From positions 496,001 to 560,000 of the forward strand of contig NZ_LMZQ01000001.1 of the NCBI RefSeq assembly GCF_001442625.1: a stretch of 64,000 nucleotides of DNA, written 5' to 3'. The notes beneath the pieces are model-generated. The model had not been told where the DNA came from and ran no database searches. It saw only the letters and a program-made list of their open reading frames with translations. This document shows positions 1 through 8,153 of this stretch, one piece after another. Position numbers and translations under genes: made by a program. Origin of the DNA: Pedobacter ginsenosidimutans. Lineage in GTDB: Bacteria; Bacteroidota; Bacteroidia; Sphingobacteriales; Sphingobacteriaceae. The stretch's first letter is position 1; every line of letters starts with the position of its first letter.

Positions 1-311
1 GGGAAGGCTACGTAGTTGAACAGATTTATCAAATAAAAGAAAAACAAACAGATCTTTTTTTTTATCGGACTCAAAGAGGAGCAGAATGCGACTTAGTTCT
101 TGTACAGGGAATTACACCACTCGCTTGTATCGAAATTAAATTGTCAAATGCGCCAACAGTATCTCAAGGCTTTATAAACTGTACCAAAGACCTTGAACCA
201 AAGTACAAATATATCATCACTCCAAAAAGTGAAACTTATGTGACATCAAATGATGTAACAGTAGTCAACTTAAAAAATTTCCTAATGAATATTTTACCTC
301 AAATTCAATAA
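1..311 (+). CDS. C-terminal end of a DUF4143-type AAA ATPase (5' end outside the window)
   Basis: The reading frame is open from base 3 to a TAA at 309-311 and gives the last 102 residues of a longer protein. The fragment has the PD-(D/E)xK-like signature of the DUF4143 domain that ends many ATPases of this group: GAECDLVLV, then ACIEIKLS. The nuclease-like Asp and the ExK pair are therefore present. The N-terminal Walker motifs, if any, lie outside the window, so the ATPase part is inferred. These proteins are common and patchily distributed in Bacteroidota and their cellular role is poorly known. The stop codon touches the stem of a strong hairpin terminator. Confidence 0.7.
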   Translation, partial: EGYVVEQIYQIKEKQTDLFFYRTQRGAECDLVLVQGITPLACIEIKLSNAPTVSQGFINCTKDLEPKYKYIITPKSETYVTSNDVTVVNLKNFLMNILPQIQ

Positions 312-340
312 AAAATCCCCAAAAAATCTCGGGGATTTTT
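311..340. terminator. Hairpin terminator between convergent genes
   Basis: A perfect 10-bp inverted repeat (AAAAATCCCC / GGGGATTTTT) with a 10-nt loop. The A run and T run at its two ends let it work in both directions, for the ATPase gene on the plus strand and the M1 peptidase gene on the minus strand. Confidence 0.8.
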
Positions 341-406
341 ATTGGGCAACGCCATTCCCGCCTAAAGATTTCCCCACTACGTTCGAAATGACAATCGCCC
401 AGGATA
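341..406. repeat. Partial copy of the GTCATTTCGA intergenic element
   Basis: Read on the minus strand this begins GATTGTCATTTCGAACGTAG and continues through GGGGAAATCTTTAGGCGGG. It matches one end of the longer palindromic elements near 12.9, 14.6, 33.8 and 38.0 kb but lacks the opposite inverted terminus. It lies at a convergent gene junction, as most of the full copies do. Confidence 0.6.
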
Positions 407-415
407 ATAATGGGG

Positions 416-2785
416 CTATTTACCCGCTGCCTGCATTGGGTTTTTACCAACCGATTGGCCTCTTACTGCTCCACCAACTTTGGTTTTATATACCTTAAAC
501 TTACTTTCTTTTGCTTTACCGCCCCAGGTATTATTTGAGGTATCGATATCTGCAGTTTCGCGTAATGGATCAATTAAAATAGAGGCTACTTCTTTATTTT
601 TAACGTAAAACTTAGCTGTTTTCAATTCATTATGTCTCCAGATCTGCGCTGGAATACGGTCTATTTCTTTTGTTCCGTCTTTATAGGTAAACTCAACAAT
701 GATAGGCATTACCAAGCCGCCTTTATTGCTAAAGCTCAGTTCGTAAAGGAATTTGTTACCATATTGGTCCTGCTCTGCTGAGGGAACAGCTTCTAGTGTT
801 GCAGCGGTTTCTGTTTTAGTAGCAACAGTGGTATCAACAGTAACCATTCCCCTATCGTATTTATAGTAAAAATCTTGCGCTGCAGGAGTTTTATCTACGT
901 AAAAATTAATTTTCTTATCCTCACGGTTTCTGATTTTTGAAATATCTTCAAATGCATTAACGGCAGGTTTATCAATTTTAACCATTTTCGATTTGGCTTC
1001 TGGTAAATCTTTAGGGAAATCGGCTTTCGCAAATTTCACGCTGTCTAAAGATATATCACATGGATCGGTTCCATAAAACCAACCTCTCCAAAACCAATCC
1101 AGATCTTCGCCACTGGCATCTTCCATGGTACGGAAAAGATCAGCTGGTTCAGGATGTTTAAAAGCCCATCTTCTCGAATATTCTTTAAATGCGTAATCGA
1201 AAAGTTCTCTTCCCATGATGGTTTCGCGAAGGATATTTAAACCGGTGGCGGGTTTCGAATACGCATTCGGACCGAAACGGGTAATATTTTCAGAGTTGGT
1301 CATAATTGGCTCCAGCTCATCCTTAGGCAGTTTCATGTAATCAACAATAGTATATGCCGGTCCTTTTTTACTTGGAAATTTGTTGTCCCAAAGCTCTTCG
1401 GTTAAATACTCAACAAAAGAATTTAGTCCTTCATCCATCCAGGTCCATTGACGTTCATCACTATTTACAATCATCGGGAAGAAGTTATGCCCAACCTCGT
1501 GAATAATTACACCTAACATCCCATTTTTAGTGCTTTCGCTGTATGTTCCGTCAGTATCTGTTCGGCCATAGTTAAAACAGATCATTGGGTATTCCATTCC
1601 ATTTGCAGCTTCGATACTTTGTGCAACAGGGTAAGGATATGGGATGGTGAAATCTGAATAGGTTTTAATGGTATGTGCCACCGCACGGGTAGAAAATTTG
1701 CTGTACAGGTTGTATGCTTCTTTTCCATAAAAACTCATACACATTACGGTATTGTTATTGGCCTGAATTTTTTGAGGCATGGCATCCCAGATAAACTTAC
1801 GGGAAGAGGTCCAGGCAAAATCGCGGACATTATTCGCATTAAAAACCCATGTTTTTTTAGCTGTCGATTTTTTGGTTTCTGCCAGTTTAGCTTCAGCCAA
1901 AGTTTGGATTTCTACGGGTGCTGCAGCAGTTTTAGCAGCATTATACCTACTTAACTGTGTTGGATTTAAAACAGCGCTATAATTGATACACTCTCCTGTT
2001 GAACCCACAAGGTGATCAGCAGGAACAGTCATTTGAACTTTAAAATCGCCAAAGGTTAAGGCAAACTCACCTCTACCTGTAAACTGATGGTTCTGCCATC
2101 CCTGAAAATCGCTATATACACATAAGCGTGGGTACCACTGGGTCATAGTAAACAGATAGTTTCCATCGGTCGGGAAAAACTCATAACCTCCACGGCCGCC
2201 AACACTCATCCGGTCAGAAATTTTATAGTTCCAATCGATATTGAAGATAAATTTTTGTCCACTTCTCAGCGCTACAGGCAAATCTACCCTCATCATGGTT
2301 TTGTTAACCGTATAGGGTAAGTTTTTACCTGTTGCATCAGTTAATTTGGTAATGTTTATGCCATAACCATTATTTCCTGTTGCACTTAACTGATCTAAAT
2401 TTTTAGTGGTTCCGGTAGCTGGCATTTTAGTTGCATCCTGATAATTGGCGTTTCGATCGGTGCTATGCTCGTTTTCATCAAGCTGCAACCAGATATAAGT
2501 TAATGGATCGGGAGAGTTGTTCGTGTAAGTGATCGTTTCGGAACCCGTTAACAACAGATTTTTTTCATCCAGCTCGCATTTGATGTTATAATCTGCACGT
2601 TGCTGCCAATATTTAACACCAGGTGCCCCGCTGGCCGTACGTTGTTCATTAGGTGTTGGTAAAATGGTGCCCAACTGCTCAAACTTATTCCCATGGTTAC
2701 TCCCTGGGTTATTCTGCGTATTTTGTGCCATAGCCAAACTACCAGAAAAGAGCAGCAGGCCGGTTAAAGTAAATAGTTTATTCAT
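416..2785 (-). CDS. Secreted M1 family metallopeptidase (aminopeptidase)
   Basis: A 789-residue zinc peptidase with a signal peptide (residues 1-20, ending AMAQ), so exported. The M1 core is complete: HEVGH at 429-433, then 18 residues and the third zinc ligand Glu452 in WMDEGLN. A GMEYP segment upstream of the zinc site stands where the GAMEN substrate motif lies in classic M1 enzymes. The region after about residue 560 is less conserved and ends in a beta-rich segment. It would remove N-terminal residues from peptides in the periplasm or outside the cell. The HupE-like gene lies 11 bp upstream on the same strand, so the two are probably co-transcribed. M1, HupE-like and DUF6702 genes are often neighbours in Bacteroidota, but their joint role is not known. 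Confidence 0.9.
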   Translation of the reverse strand: MNKLFTLTGLLLFSGSLAMAQNTQNNPGSNHGNKFEQLGTILPTPNEQRTASGAPGVKYWQQRADYNIKCELDEKNLLLTGSETITYTNNSPDPLTYIWLQLDENEHSTDRNANYQDATKMPATGTTKNLDQLSATGNNGYGINITKLTDATGKNLPYTVNKTMMRVDLPVALRSGQKFIFNIDWNYKISDRMSVGGRGGYEFFPTDGNYLFTMTQWYPRLCVYSDFQGWQNHQFTGRGEFALTFGDFKVQMTVPADHLVGSTGECINYSAVLNPTQLSRYNAAKTAAAPVEIQTLAEAKLAETKKSTAKKTWVFNANNVRDFAWTSSRKFIWDAMPQKIQANNNTVMCMSFYGKEAYNLYSKFSTRAVAHTIKTYSDFTIPYPYPVAQSIEAANGMEYPMICFNYGRTDTDGTYSESTKNGMLGVIIHEVGHNFFPMIVNSDERQWTWMDEGLNSFVEYLTEELWDNKFPSKKGPAYTIVDYMKLPKDELEPIMTNSENITRFGPNAYSKPATGLNILRETIMGRELFDYAFKEYSRRWAFKHPEPADLFRTMEDASGEDLDWFWRGWFYGTDPCDISLDSVKFAKADFPKDLPEAKSKMVKIDKPAVNAFEDISKIRNREDKKINFYVDKTPAAQDFYYKYDRGMVTVDTTVATKTETAATLEAVPSAEQDQYGNKFLYELSFSNKGGLVMPIIVEFTYKDGTKEIDRIPAQIWRHNELKTAKFYVKNKEVASILIDPLRETADIDTSNNTWGGKAKESKFKVYKTKVGGAVRGQSVGKNPMQAAGK

Positions 2786-2796
2786 GATGTGGTTTA

Positions 2797-3381
2797 TTAA
2801 AAAGGAATTCGTTCTAAAGCCATTTTTAAAGCCAGGCTAAATACGGCTGCTGATATAAATAAAACCCAGCTCATGCGTTTGATGCGGGTATAATTAAAAA
2901 TTAAAAAGGTAATTAAAAGAATGATGATCACCATAAAAACCTGTCCGGCTTCTAAGCCTACATTAAAACCAAATAGGCCCCAACCAATATTCTGATCTTT
3001 GGCCAGCATTATCCGGATGGAGTTTGCAAAACCCATTCCATGAATAAGACCAAAGCCAAGCGCCAAAAAATAATTGATCTTAATTGATTTTAAGGAGAAA
3101 TTCTTTCTAAACAAATTGCTTATTGCGGTAATTACAATGGTACAGGGAATTAAAAATTCTACCCACTTACTATCAAACCTGATCATATCCAATACACTTA
3201 AAAGTAAGGTAAATGAATGGCCAATGGTAAAAGCCGTAACCAATATGAGTACCTGTTTTAAATTGACATAACTGTAAATAGCAACCAGCGCCAAAATAAA
3301 TAGCTGGTGATCTAAAGCATCGGCACTGATGATATGCGCCCAACCCAATTTAAAATAAAAGATAAAATCTTGTAACGGCAT
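2797..3381 (-). CDS. HupE/UreJ family membrane protein
   Basis: A 194-residue, very hydrophobic protein with about six membrane helices. It carries the HupE/UreJ signatures: DALDHQLFIL near residue 25, FTIGHSFTLLLS near 52 and FGLIHGMGFANS near 115, with conserved histidines suited to metal binding. HupE/UreJ members elsewhere are linked to nickel or cobalt supply for hydrogenase and urease. Neither enzyme is seen here, so the ligand is unknown. It is the first gene of a two-gene minus-strand unit with the M1 peptidase. The divergent region upstream (to about 3.64 kb) would hold its promoter. Confidence 0.8.
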   Translation of the reverse strand: MPLQDFIFYFKLGWAHIISADALDHQLFILALVAIYSYVNLKQVLILVTAFTIGHSFTLLLSVLDMIRFDSKWVEFLIPCTIVITAISNLFRKNFSLKSIKINYFLALGFGLIHGMGFANSIRIMLAKDQNIGWGLFGFNVGLEAGQVFMVIIILLITFLIFNYTRIKRMSWVLFISAAVFSLALKMALERIPF

Positions 3382-3637
3382 GAATAATAAGCTAACTATT
3401 GAGAATAAAATAGTTTACAATAGCTAAAATTATATTTTTAATTATAAAAACTCCAAATATCCTTCAAACAAAAGCCTAAATACCAAATTTGTTACTATTC
3501 TTTAAGTTATTTAGTTCTTTTTGGCGAAGTTTTATCGCAAACAACTGGGTTTACAGTTGTAAACAAAATTGTTGTTTAATATACATAGTCAATACGGTAA
3601 CTTGGTACCTACAACTATTGGTCTTCTATTCAAAACT
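3382..3637. other. Divergent intergenic region
   Basis: A 256-bp AT-rich stretch between the HupE-like gene and the preferred start of the methyltransferase. It should hold both promoters, but I see no clear -33/-7 pair, no hairpin and no repeat element. Confidence 0.4.
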
Positions 3638-4303
3638 ATGCTTTGGCTCAAATATCACTTACAAAAACCAGAAAAAGGTTTCGATCCTGTTCCAAAAGCT
3701 TTTGCAGAACAATATGCTGCAAACGAATACAAAAAAATAGACAATAAAATTATAGATATCATAAAAAGCCATTTAGGTAGTTTCGAAAACAAAACTTTAC
3801 TTGATTTGGGTGCCGGGCCTGGGCAATATAGTATTGAATTTGCCAAAAGGGGCGCAAAAGTTACCTGGCACGACATTAGCCAGAATTATTTAACAATAGC
3901 AAAAGCTAAAGCTCAGGACGAAAATATAACAATAAATTTTTCATTGGGCTATTTAGAAGAAGCCCATGGCAAGTTCGACATTATTTTTAACCGCATATGT
4001 TGGTATTACTGCATTAACGATTACCGGTTTGCAAAATGCATCTACAACTTGATTAAAAAAAACGGGTATGGGTTTATTGTGGTTAACAATGAGAAATATC
4101 TTCAGCAGGAACTTGCAAAAGAATCAGGTTTTAGAAAATTGGCCATTAAAATGAGTTTTTGGCTCAATGAAAATTTTAATATTAAGCTTACACATGTTCA
4201 TCCATCCCATAAGAAACTAAGTAAAATATTTGCCAGCTTAAATTTCAGGCACTTACATTTAGAACAATGTGGGCATAACACCTTAATTACATTTAACAAG
4301 TAG
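3638..4303 (+). CDS. Class I SAM-dependent methyltransferase
   Basis: The glycine-rich SAM-binding loop LDLGAGPGQY follows a strand in the first third of the protein, with the acidic residue of motif II in the segment TWHDISQ. This is a Rossmann-fold methyltransferase of about 221 residues. The frame is open from an earlier ATG at 3569. I prefer 3638 because the 23 extra residues do not look like part of the family and the next segment (MLWLKYHLQKPEKGFDPVP) reads as a natural N-terminus. The substrate cannot be told. The gene sits between the HupE/M1 pair and the DUF6702 gene, which normally lie next to each other, so it may have been inserted. Confidence 0.7.
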   Translation: MLWLKYHLQKPEKGFDPVPKAFAEQYAANEYKKIDNKIIDIIKSHLGSFENKTLLDLGAGPGQYSIEFAKRGAKVTWHDISQNYLTIAKAKAQDENITINFSLGYLEEAHGKFDIIFNRICWYYCINDYRFAKCIYNLIKKNGYGFIVVNNEKYLQQELAKESGFRKLAIKMSFWLNENFNIKLTHVHPSHKKLSKIFASLNFRHLHLEQCGHNTLITFNK

Positions 4304-4323
4304 AAGATTATCTGTTAACTTTG
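4292..4323 (+). promoter_or_regulatory. Bacteroidota-type promoter for the DUF6702 gene
   Basis: A -7 element TAACTTTG at 4316-4323 matches TAnnTTTG exactly. TTTA at 4292-4295, 20 bp upstream, stands in for the -33 TTTG. The start codon at 4346 is 22 bp downstream. The gene therefore seems to have its own promoter rather than depending on the methyltransferase gene. Confidence 0.5.
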
Positions 4324-4345
4324 CCCTTTTAAGGAAAGATTTAAT

Positions 4346-4858
4346 ATGTTGTTGCGTAAATTAAAATATAGCTTTTTGCTTTTGTGTGTTGCTTTTTTTT
4401 CTGTTGGAGCAGGAATAAAACACCCTTTGCATGTAAGCACAACTGAAGTAAACTTTAATGCAAAGGATAAAACCTTAGAAGTAAGCTGTAAAATCTTTTC
4501 AGACGACTTTGAGGCAATTTTAGCCAAATTATATAAACAGAAAACCGATCTGAGCAATCCAAATATGAAGAAGGTAATGGATGAATTGGTGAAAAAATAT
4601 CTACTTTCTCATTTACAGCTAAAAGCTAATGGCAAAGCTGTTGCCATGAACTACATCGGATTTGAGATCGATCATGAGGCTACTAATATTTATCTTGAAG
4701 TGGAGAAAATTCCGTCTGTAAAATCGGTTGAGGTGAGCAACACTATTTTATATGATATGTTTGATGATCAGATGAGCATTGTACATATTGTAAAAGGCCC
4801 TAACCGTAAAAGCACAAAAATCCTTTACCCTGAAAAAAAGTTCACAGCAAACTTTTAA
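4346..4858 (+). CDS. DUF6702 family exported protein
   Basis: A 170-residue protein with a cleavable signal peptide (about residues 1-25), followed by a mainly beta-strand domain that begins HPLHVSTTEVNFNAKDKTLEV. The segment SCKIFSDDFE is typical of DUF6702. The function is unknown. In Bacteroidota this family is often encoded beside a HupE/UreJ-like membrane protein and an M1 peptidase. All three are here, within 4.5 kb, but the methyltransferase gene separates this one from the others and it is on the opposite strand. A short palindrome (TGTAATTT / AAATTACA, 4860-4882) follows the stop codon. Confidence 0.75.
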   Translation: MLLRKLKYSFLLLCVAFFSVGAGIKHPLHVSTTEVNFNAKDKTLEVSCKIFSDDFEAILAKLYKQKTDLSNPNMKKVMDELVKKYLLSHLQLKANGKAVAMNYIGFEIDHEATNIYLEVEKIPSVKSVEVSNTILYDMFDDQMSIVHIVKGPNRKSTKILYPEKKFTANF

Positions 4859-4993
4859 TTGTAATTTTTGTATTAAATTACAGCTCAATGTTAAATTACC
4901 GTTAATTTTAGAAGGCAATATTATTTAAGTTAATATCTGCTGAGAAATATTTCTTGTAATCTTTTTTTAAATACCGTGTTGTTAAAATAAGTT

Positions 4994-6262
4994 ATGCATC
5001 TAATCATCTTCTCCAACATATTAACGCCTCGGATAAAATATATCTTTAACTTTATTTTTAAAGATGTTCTTAAAGCAGAATTGGAATTTACGGGCAATAG
5101 CCAATATTTTCTACAAAGCGAGCATATCAAAATCAGTTATGGCGAAGAGCCATTAGGTGAGGAACTTTTCTTTAAGCGCACCGCTTTACTCTTCTCCAAT
5201 AAATTAGAAGAAATTAAGCCAAAAACCATTCCTTTTGGCGAATATCAGGCTCCTTTTCCTGTTGCACAATCAGCCTTGCCCTTTGATGTTTTTGCTGCCT
5301 CATTTTTTATATTAAGCCGGTATGAAGAATATTTTTATCCCAAAAAAAATGAAGAAGAATTTAGGCCATCGAGAAGCCATCAGCATAAATGGAGAGTTTT
5401 AGATAAACCGATTATTGATGAATGGGCATTGATCATTAAAAGTTTGATCAAAAAAAAACATCCACATTTTAAGTTCCACGAAAAGAAATTCCAACATCAA
5501 CCAACCATTCACTTCAATATTTTACCCAACTTACCTGAGGGATTATTAAATAGGGCCAAATTCATTTTCAGTGCCATCTTTAAAAAAGAAAACAATTACC
5601 TGAGCTCGAAATTTGACAGGTTAACAGGAGTAGGGATTAATAATGAGCAGGTTTTAGATGAGTTAAACCAGCTATTTTCTTCAAAAAAAAGCAATCCTAT
5701 TTATTTTGTCGATTTCCCTGACGTGCCGATAAATTACATCAGGATAAACGGTGTTTCAAAAACACTTAACAATCAATCAGTAGGATTATTAAGACCCTGT
5801 GCCAGCGATAAGCAAAAAATGCTCGAGATAAAAGAAGGCCTGGTTAAGCTAAAAAAAATTAACCCTAACCCCGCACCTGTAAGCAGTCAGCAGTTAGAAG
5901 TATTAAAATTCCCCATTTGTTATTTAAATATTCTTAATTCAGGTATTACTTCCGATTATTCTATGGGTTATAGTAATGTACCAGGCTTTAGGGCCGGAAC
6001 TTGTACGCCATTTAACTGGTACGATCTTCAGCTCGAAAAAGTAACCCCTTTAACCGTTAATTCTTACTGCCTCACCGATTATATTCTTCAGTTTTTAACA
6101 CATGAGGCAGCCACTAAAACAATACACCAGTATATTGCTGCAGTAAAGGTGGTAAACGGCACATTTTATAGCAGTTGGAGTCTAAAAAGTCTGTCTTCAA
6201 ATGCAAAATACAAAAAATTAAAATCGCTGTTTAAAGAAATGCTCGATTACGCGGGAAATTGA
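4994..6262 (+). CDS. DUF7033 / polysaccharide deacetylase-like protein, probably without catalytic residues
   Basis: A 422-residue protein of a Bacteroidota family with an N-terminal DUF7033 domain (about 1-150; FDVFAASFFILSRYEEY is diagnostic) and a C-terminal domain with the fold of NodB-type deacetylases. The C-terminal block GITSDYSMGYSNVPGFRAGT is well conserved. From memory of the family, active members have an Asp-containing ID[IV]DNA-type motif, an IHPSF-type motif and a WHN-type motif. Here the matching places read HFNILPN, LRPCAS and SWSLKS. The metal-binding Asp and His residues therefore appear to be lost. It may be a non-catalytic binding protein or a decaying gene, although the reading frame is intact. 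The neighbour upp is downstream on the same strand. Confidence 0.65.
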   Translation: MHLIIFSNILTPRIKYIFNFIFKDVLKAELEFTGNSQYFLQSEHIKISYGEEPLGEELFFKRTALLFSNKLEEIKPKTIPFGEYQAPFPVAQSALPFDVFAASFFILSRYEEYFYPKKNEEEFRPSRSHQHKWRVLDKPIIDEWALIIKSLIKKKHPHFKFHEKKFQHQPTIHFNILPNLPEGLLNRAKFIFSAIFKKENNYLSSKFDRLTGVGINNEQVLDELNQLFSSKKSNPIYFVDFPDVPINYIRINGVSKTLNNQSVGLLRPCASDKQKMLEIKEGLVKLKKINPNPAPVSSQQLEVLKFPICYLNILNSGITSDYSMGYSNVPGFRAGTCTPFNWYDLQLEKVTPLTVNSYCLTDYILQFLTHEAATKTIHQYIAAVKVVNGTFYSSWSLKSLSSNAKYKKLKSLFKEMLDYAGN

Positions 6263-6352
6263 TTTTAATTTAATTTATCCGGCTTAAAATTGCTAATTTT
6301 AGTAATTAAACGTCCCACTGGAATAAACCTGTAAAATACCGGAAACATTATT

Positions 6353-6997
6353 ATGATTTTTGATGTAAGCAAGACAAAATCTATCGCCAATACCTTTATT
6401 GCCGAACTTCGGGATGAGAACATCCAGAAAGATTCGATGCGTTTCCGCAAAAACATGGAAAGGCTTGGTGAGTTTTTTGCCTACGAAATCAGCAAATCAT
6501 TGGAATATACCGTTCAAGAAACCGTAACGCCTTTAGGTGTATCGTCCTGTGAGGTTTTAACCCAGCAGCCGGTTTTAGCGACCATACTCCGAGCCGGGTT
6601 GCCACTTCAACAAGGCTTACTTAACATCTTTGATAAAGCCGAATGCTGTTTTATTTCTGCTTACCGAAAAGTAAAAAAGAGCGGCGATTTTGTGATCCAG
6701 ATGGACTACATTTCTACCCCGGATTTAGAAGGAAAAGTTTTGATTATGGCCGATCCGATGTTGGCAACCGGACAAAGCATGGTGATGTGCTGTAAAGAAC
6801 TGATCAACCGCTACAAAATTGCAGAGCTTCATATCGTTGCCGCAATAGCCAGTACAGAAGGTGTTGCACATGTACGTGCCAATCTCCCAAAAGCAAAACT
6901 CTGGCTTGGAGCAATCGACGAAGAAATGACCAGTAAATCTTATATCGTTCCAGGACTGGGCGATGCTGGCGATCTGGCCTATGGAGAGAAAGTTTAA
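6353..6997 (+). CDS. upp: Uracil phosphoribosyltransferase
   Basis: A cytoplasmic enzyme of 214 residues that joins uracil and PRPP to give UMP in pyrimidine salvage. The PRPP-binding loop is clear (MADPMLATGQSM, near residues 145-156), as is the early LATILRAGLPLQQG segment. The C-terminal uracil-binding segment YIVPGLGDAGDLAYG is intact. The length is normal for the family. The gene follows the DUF7033 gene after 90 bp and may share its transcript. I see no full promoter before it, only a weak TAATTTTA. Confidence 0.93.
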   Translation: MIFDVSKTKSIANTFIAELRDENIQKDSMRFRKNMERLGEFFAYEISKSLEYTVQETVTPLGVSSCEVLTQQPVLATILRAGLPLQQGLLNIFDKAECCFISAYRKVKKSGDFVIQMDYISTPDLEGKVLIMADPMLATGQSMVMCCKELINRYKIAELHIVAAIASTEGVAHVRANLPKAKLWLGAIDEEMTSKSYIVPGLGDAGDLAYGEKV

Positions 6998-7003
6998 TTT
7001 TTA

Positions 7004-7028
7004 GTCCTTAGTCTTAAGTCCAGAGCCA
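7004..7028. repeat. Word-shuffled intergenic repeat (TTAGTC type)
   Basis: The short words TTAGTC, CTTAGTC and TTAAGTCC follow each other with small changes and end directly at the GTG start of the next gene. It resembles the degenerate repeats at 18541-18634 and 37191-37269, also between co-directional genes. Confidence 0.4.
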
Positions 7029-7346
7029 GTGAACATCCTCTTTATATGCAGCAGAAACAAATGGCGTAGTGCCACTGCCGAAAATATCTATAAAAACCAT
7101 CCCGATCATCACGTGAGGTCAGCGGGAACAGCGCCATCGGCCAGGATTAAAATCAATGAAAAACTAATCATCTGGGCCGATCTCATCTTTGTGATGGAGA
7201 AAAAGCATAAACAAAGGATCATTGAACATTTTCCTGAAGAAACCTGCGATAAGGAAATCATTACACTCGATATCCCGGATGATTATCAGTATATGGATGA
7301 AGAACTTATTGAAGAACTAAACGCAAAAGTTGCCGATTATTTATAA
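7029..7346 (+). CDS. Low-molecular-weight protein tyrosine phosphatase-like protein
   Basis: A small protein of 105 residues with the phosphatase loop C-x5-R-S at residues 7-14 (CSRNKWRS). The following RSAGTAPSAR segment is usual in low-molecular-weight tyrosine phosphatases. A C-terminal IPDDYQYMDEEL offers candidate general-acid Asp residues. It is shorter than classic members (about 150 residues) but fits a recognised short subfamily. The start is GTG at 7029. No ATG upstream fits, and the catalytic Cys at residue 7 fixes the N-terminus. The substrate is unknown. No partner tyrosine kinase is in view. Confidence 0.8.
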   Translation: MNILFICSRNKWRSATAENIYKNHPDHHVRSAGTAPSARIKINEKLIIWADLIFVMEKKHKQRIIEHFPEETCDKEIITLDIPDDYQYMDEELIEELNAKVADYL

Positions 7347-7371
7347 ATCAAAAATCATTAGGCTACCTTTG
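7340..7371 (+). promoter_or_regulatory. Bacteroidota-type promoter for the YjjG-like gene
   Basis: TACCTTTG at 7364-7371 is an exact TAnnTTTG -7 element. TTTA at 7340-7343, 20 bp upstream, approximates the -33 element. The start codon at 7387 is 15 bp further on. The -33 element overlaps the last codons of the phosphatase gene. Confidence 0.5.
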
Positions 7372-7386
7372 TGAAAATAATTATTC

Positions 7387-8076
7387 ATGAAAAAGCACAT
7401 TTTCTTCGACCTTGACCACACCATTTGGGATTTTGACCGTAATGCCGAAGAAACATTAAATGAGCTATACCAAACCTATAAATTAGAGGAGCTTGGCTTA
7501 AAATCGTGTGCCGACTTTATTACAACATATACCGAAAACAACCATCAACTGTGGGCCGATTACCACTTGGGAAAAATTACCAAAGATTTTTTAAGATCGG
7601 AAAGGTTTAACAAAACATTCATTCAACTAGGTATTCATCCTGATGCGGTACCTCATCAATTTGAAGACGATTATGTAAATATCTCACCCACCAAAACCAA
7701 TTTGTTCGATGGGGCAGAAAATGTTTTGCGCTACCTACAGCAAAAATATACCCTGCATATTATTTCTAATGGCTTTAAGGAAACAACCTTAACCAAAATG
7801 AACCTGTCTAACCTTAACCCATACTTCGAAAATGTGATTATCTCCGAAGATGTGGGCGTAAACAAACCCAACCCCATCATTTTTGAATATGCATTGGATA
7901 AAGCAAAGGCTTTAAAAGAAGAAAGTATCATGATCGGTGATAGTCTCGAAGCTGATATTTATGGTGCTTTAAATTTTGGTATGGAGGCTATATTTTTCAA
8001 TCCTTTACAGAAAGAAAAACCTGGTGATGTGCAGAAAGAAATTGTGCATCTCGAAGAATTATTGAAACTTTTTTAG
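7387..8076 (+). CDS. HAD family pyrimidine nucleotidase, YjjG type
   Basis: A 229-residue haloacid dehalogenase-fold phosphatase. Motif I is FDLDHT (nucleophile Asp8, acid/base Asp10), motif II is the Ser in HIISNG, motif III is the Lys in NKPNP, and motif IV is MIGDSLEADI. The cap domain and length match the YjjG group, which removes phosphate from non-canonical pyrimidine nucleotides such as 5-fluoro- or 5-halo-dUMP and so limits their entry into DNA. Salvage by upp nearby fits a nucleotide-metabolism setting, but the link is only positional. Confidence 0.82.
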   Translation: MKKHIFFDLDHTIWDFDRNAEETLNELYQTYKLEELGLKSCADFITTYTENNHQLWADYHLGKITKDFLRSERFNKTFIQLGIHPDAVPHQFEDDYVNISPTKTNLFDGAENVLRYLQQKYTLHIISNGFKETTLTKMNLSNLNPYFENVIISEDVGVNKPNPIIFEYALDKAKALKEESIMIGDSLEADIYGALNFGMEAIFFNPLQKEKPGDVQKEIVHLEELLKLF

Positions 8077-8153
8077 TTTCACTCCTTTTTTGTTTGGTTT
8101 TGGCATTCGTTTGGCATTAGCTTAAAACACACACAAATGAAACCTTAATTAAA

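Noticed and set aside
265..450. Minus-strand open frame of 61 codons
   Set aside because: It runs through the terminator and the partial GTCATTTCGA repeat (reading HFERSGEIF), and overlaps the M1 gene's stop. The repeat gives the same peptide at many loci in such genomes.
3569..3637. Upstream start for the methyltransferase
   Set aside because: The 23 residues gained have no family match and the natural N-terminus is at 3638.
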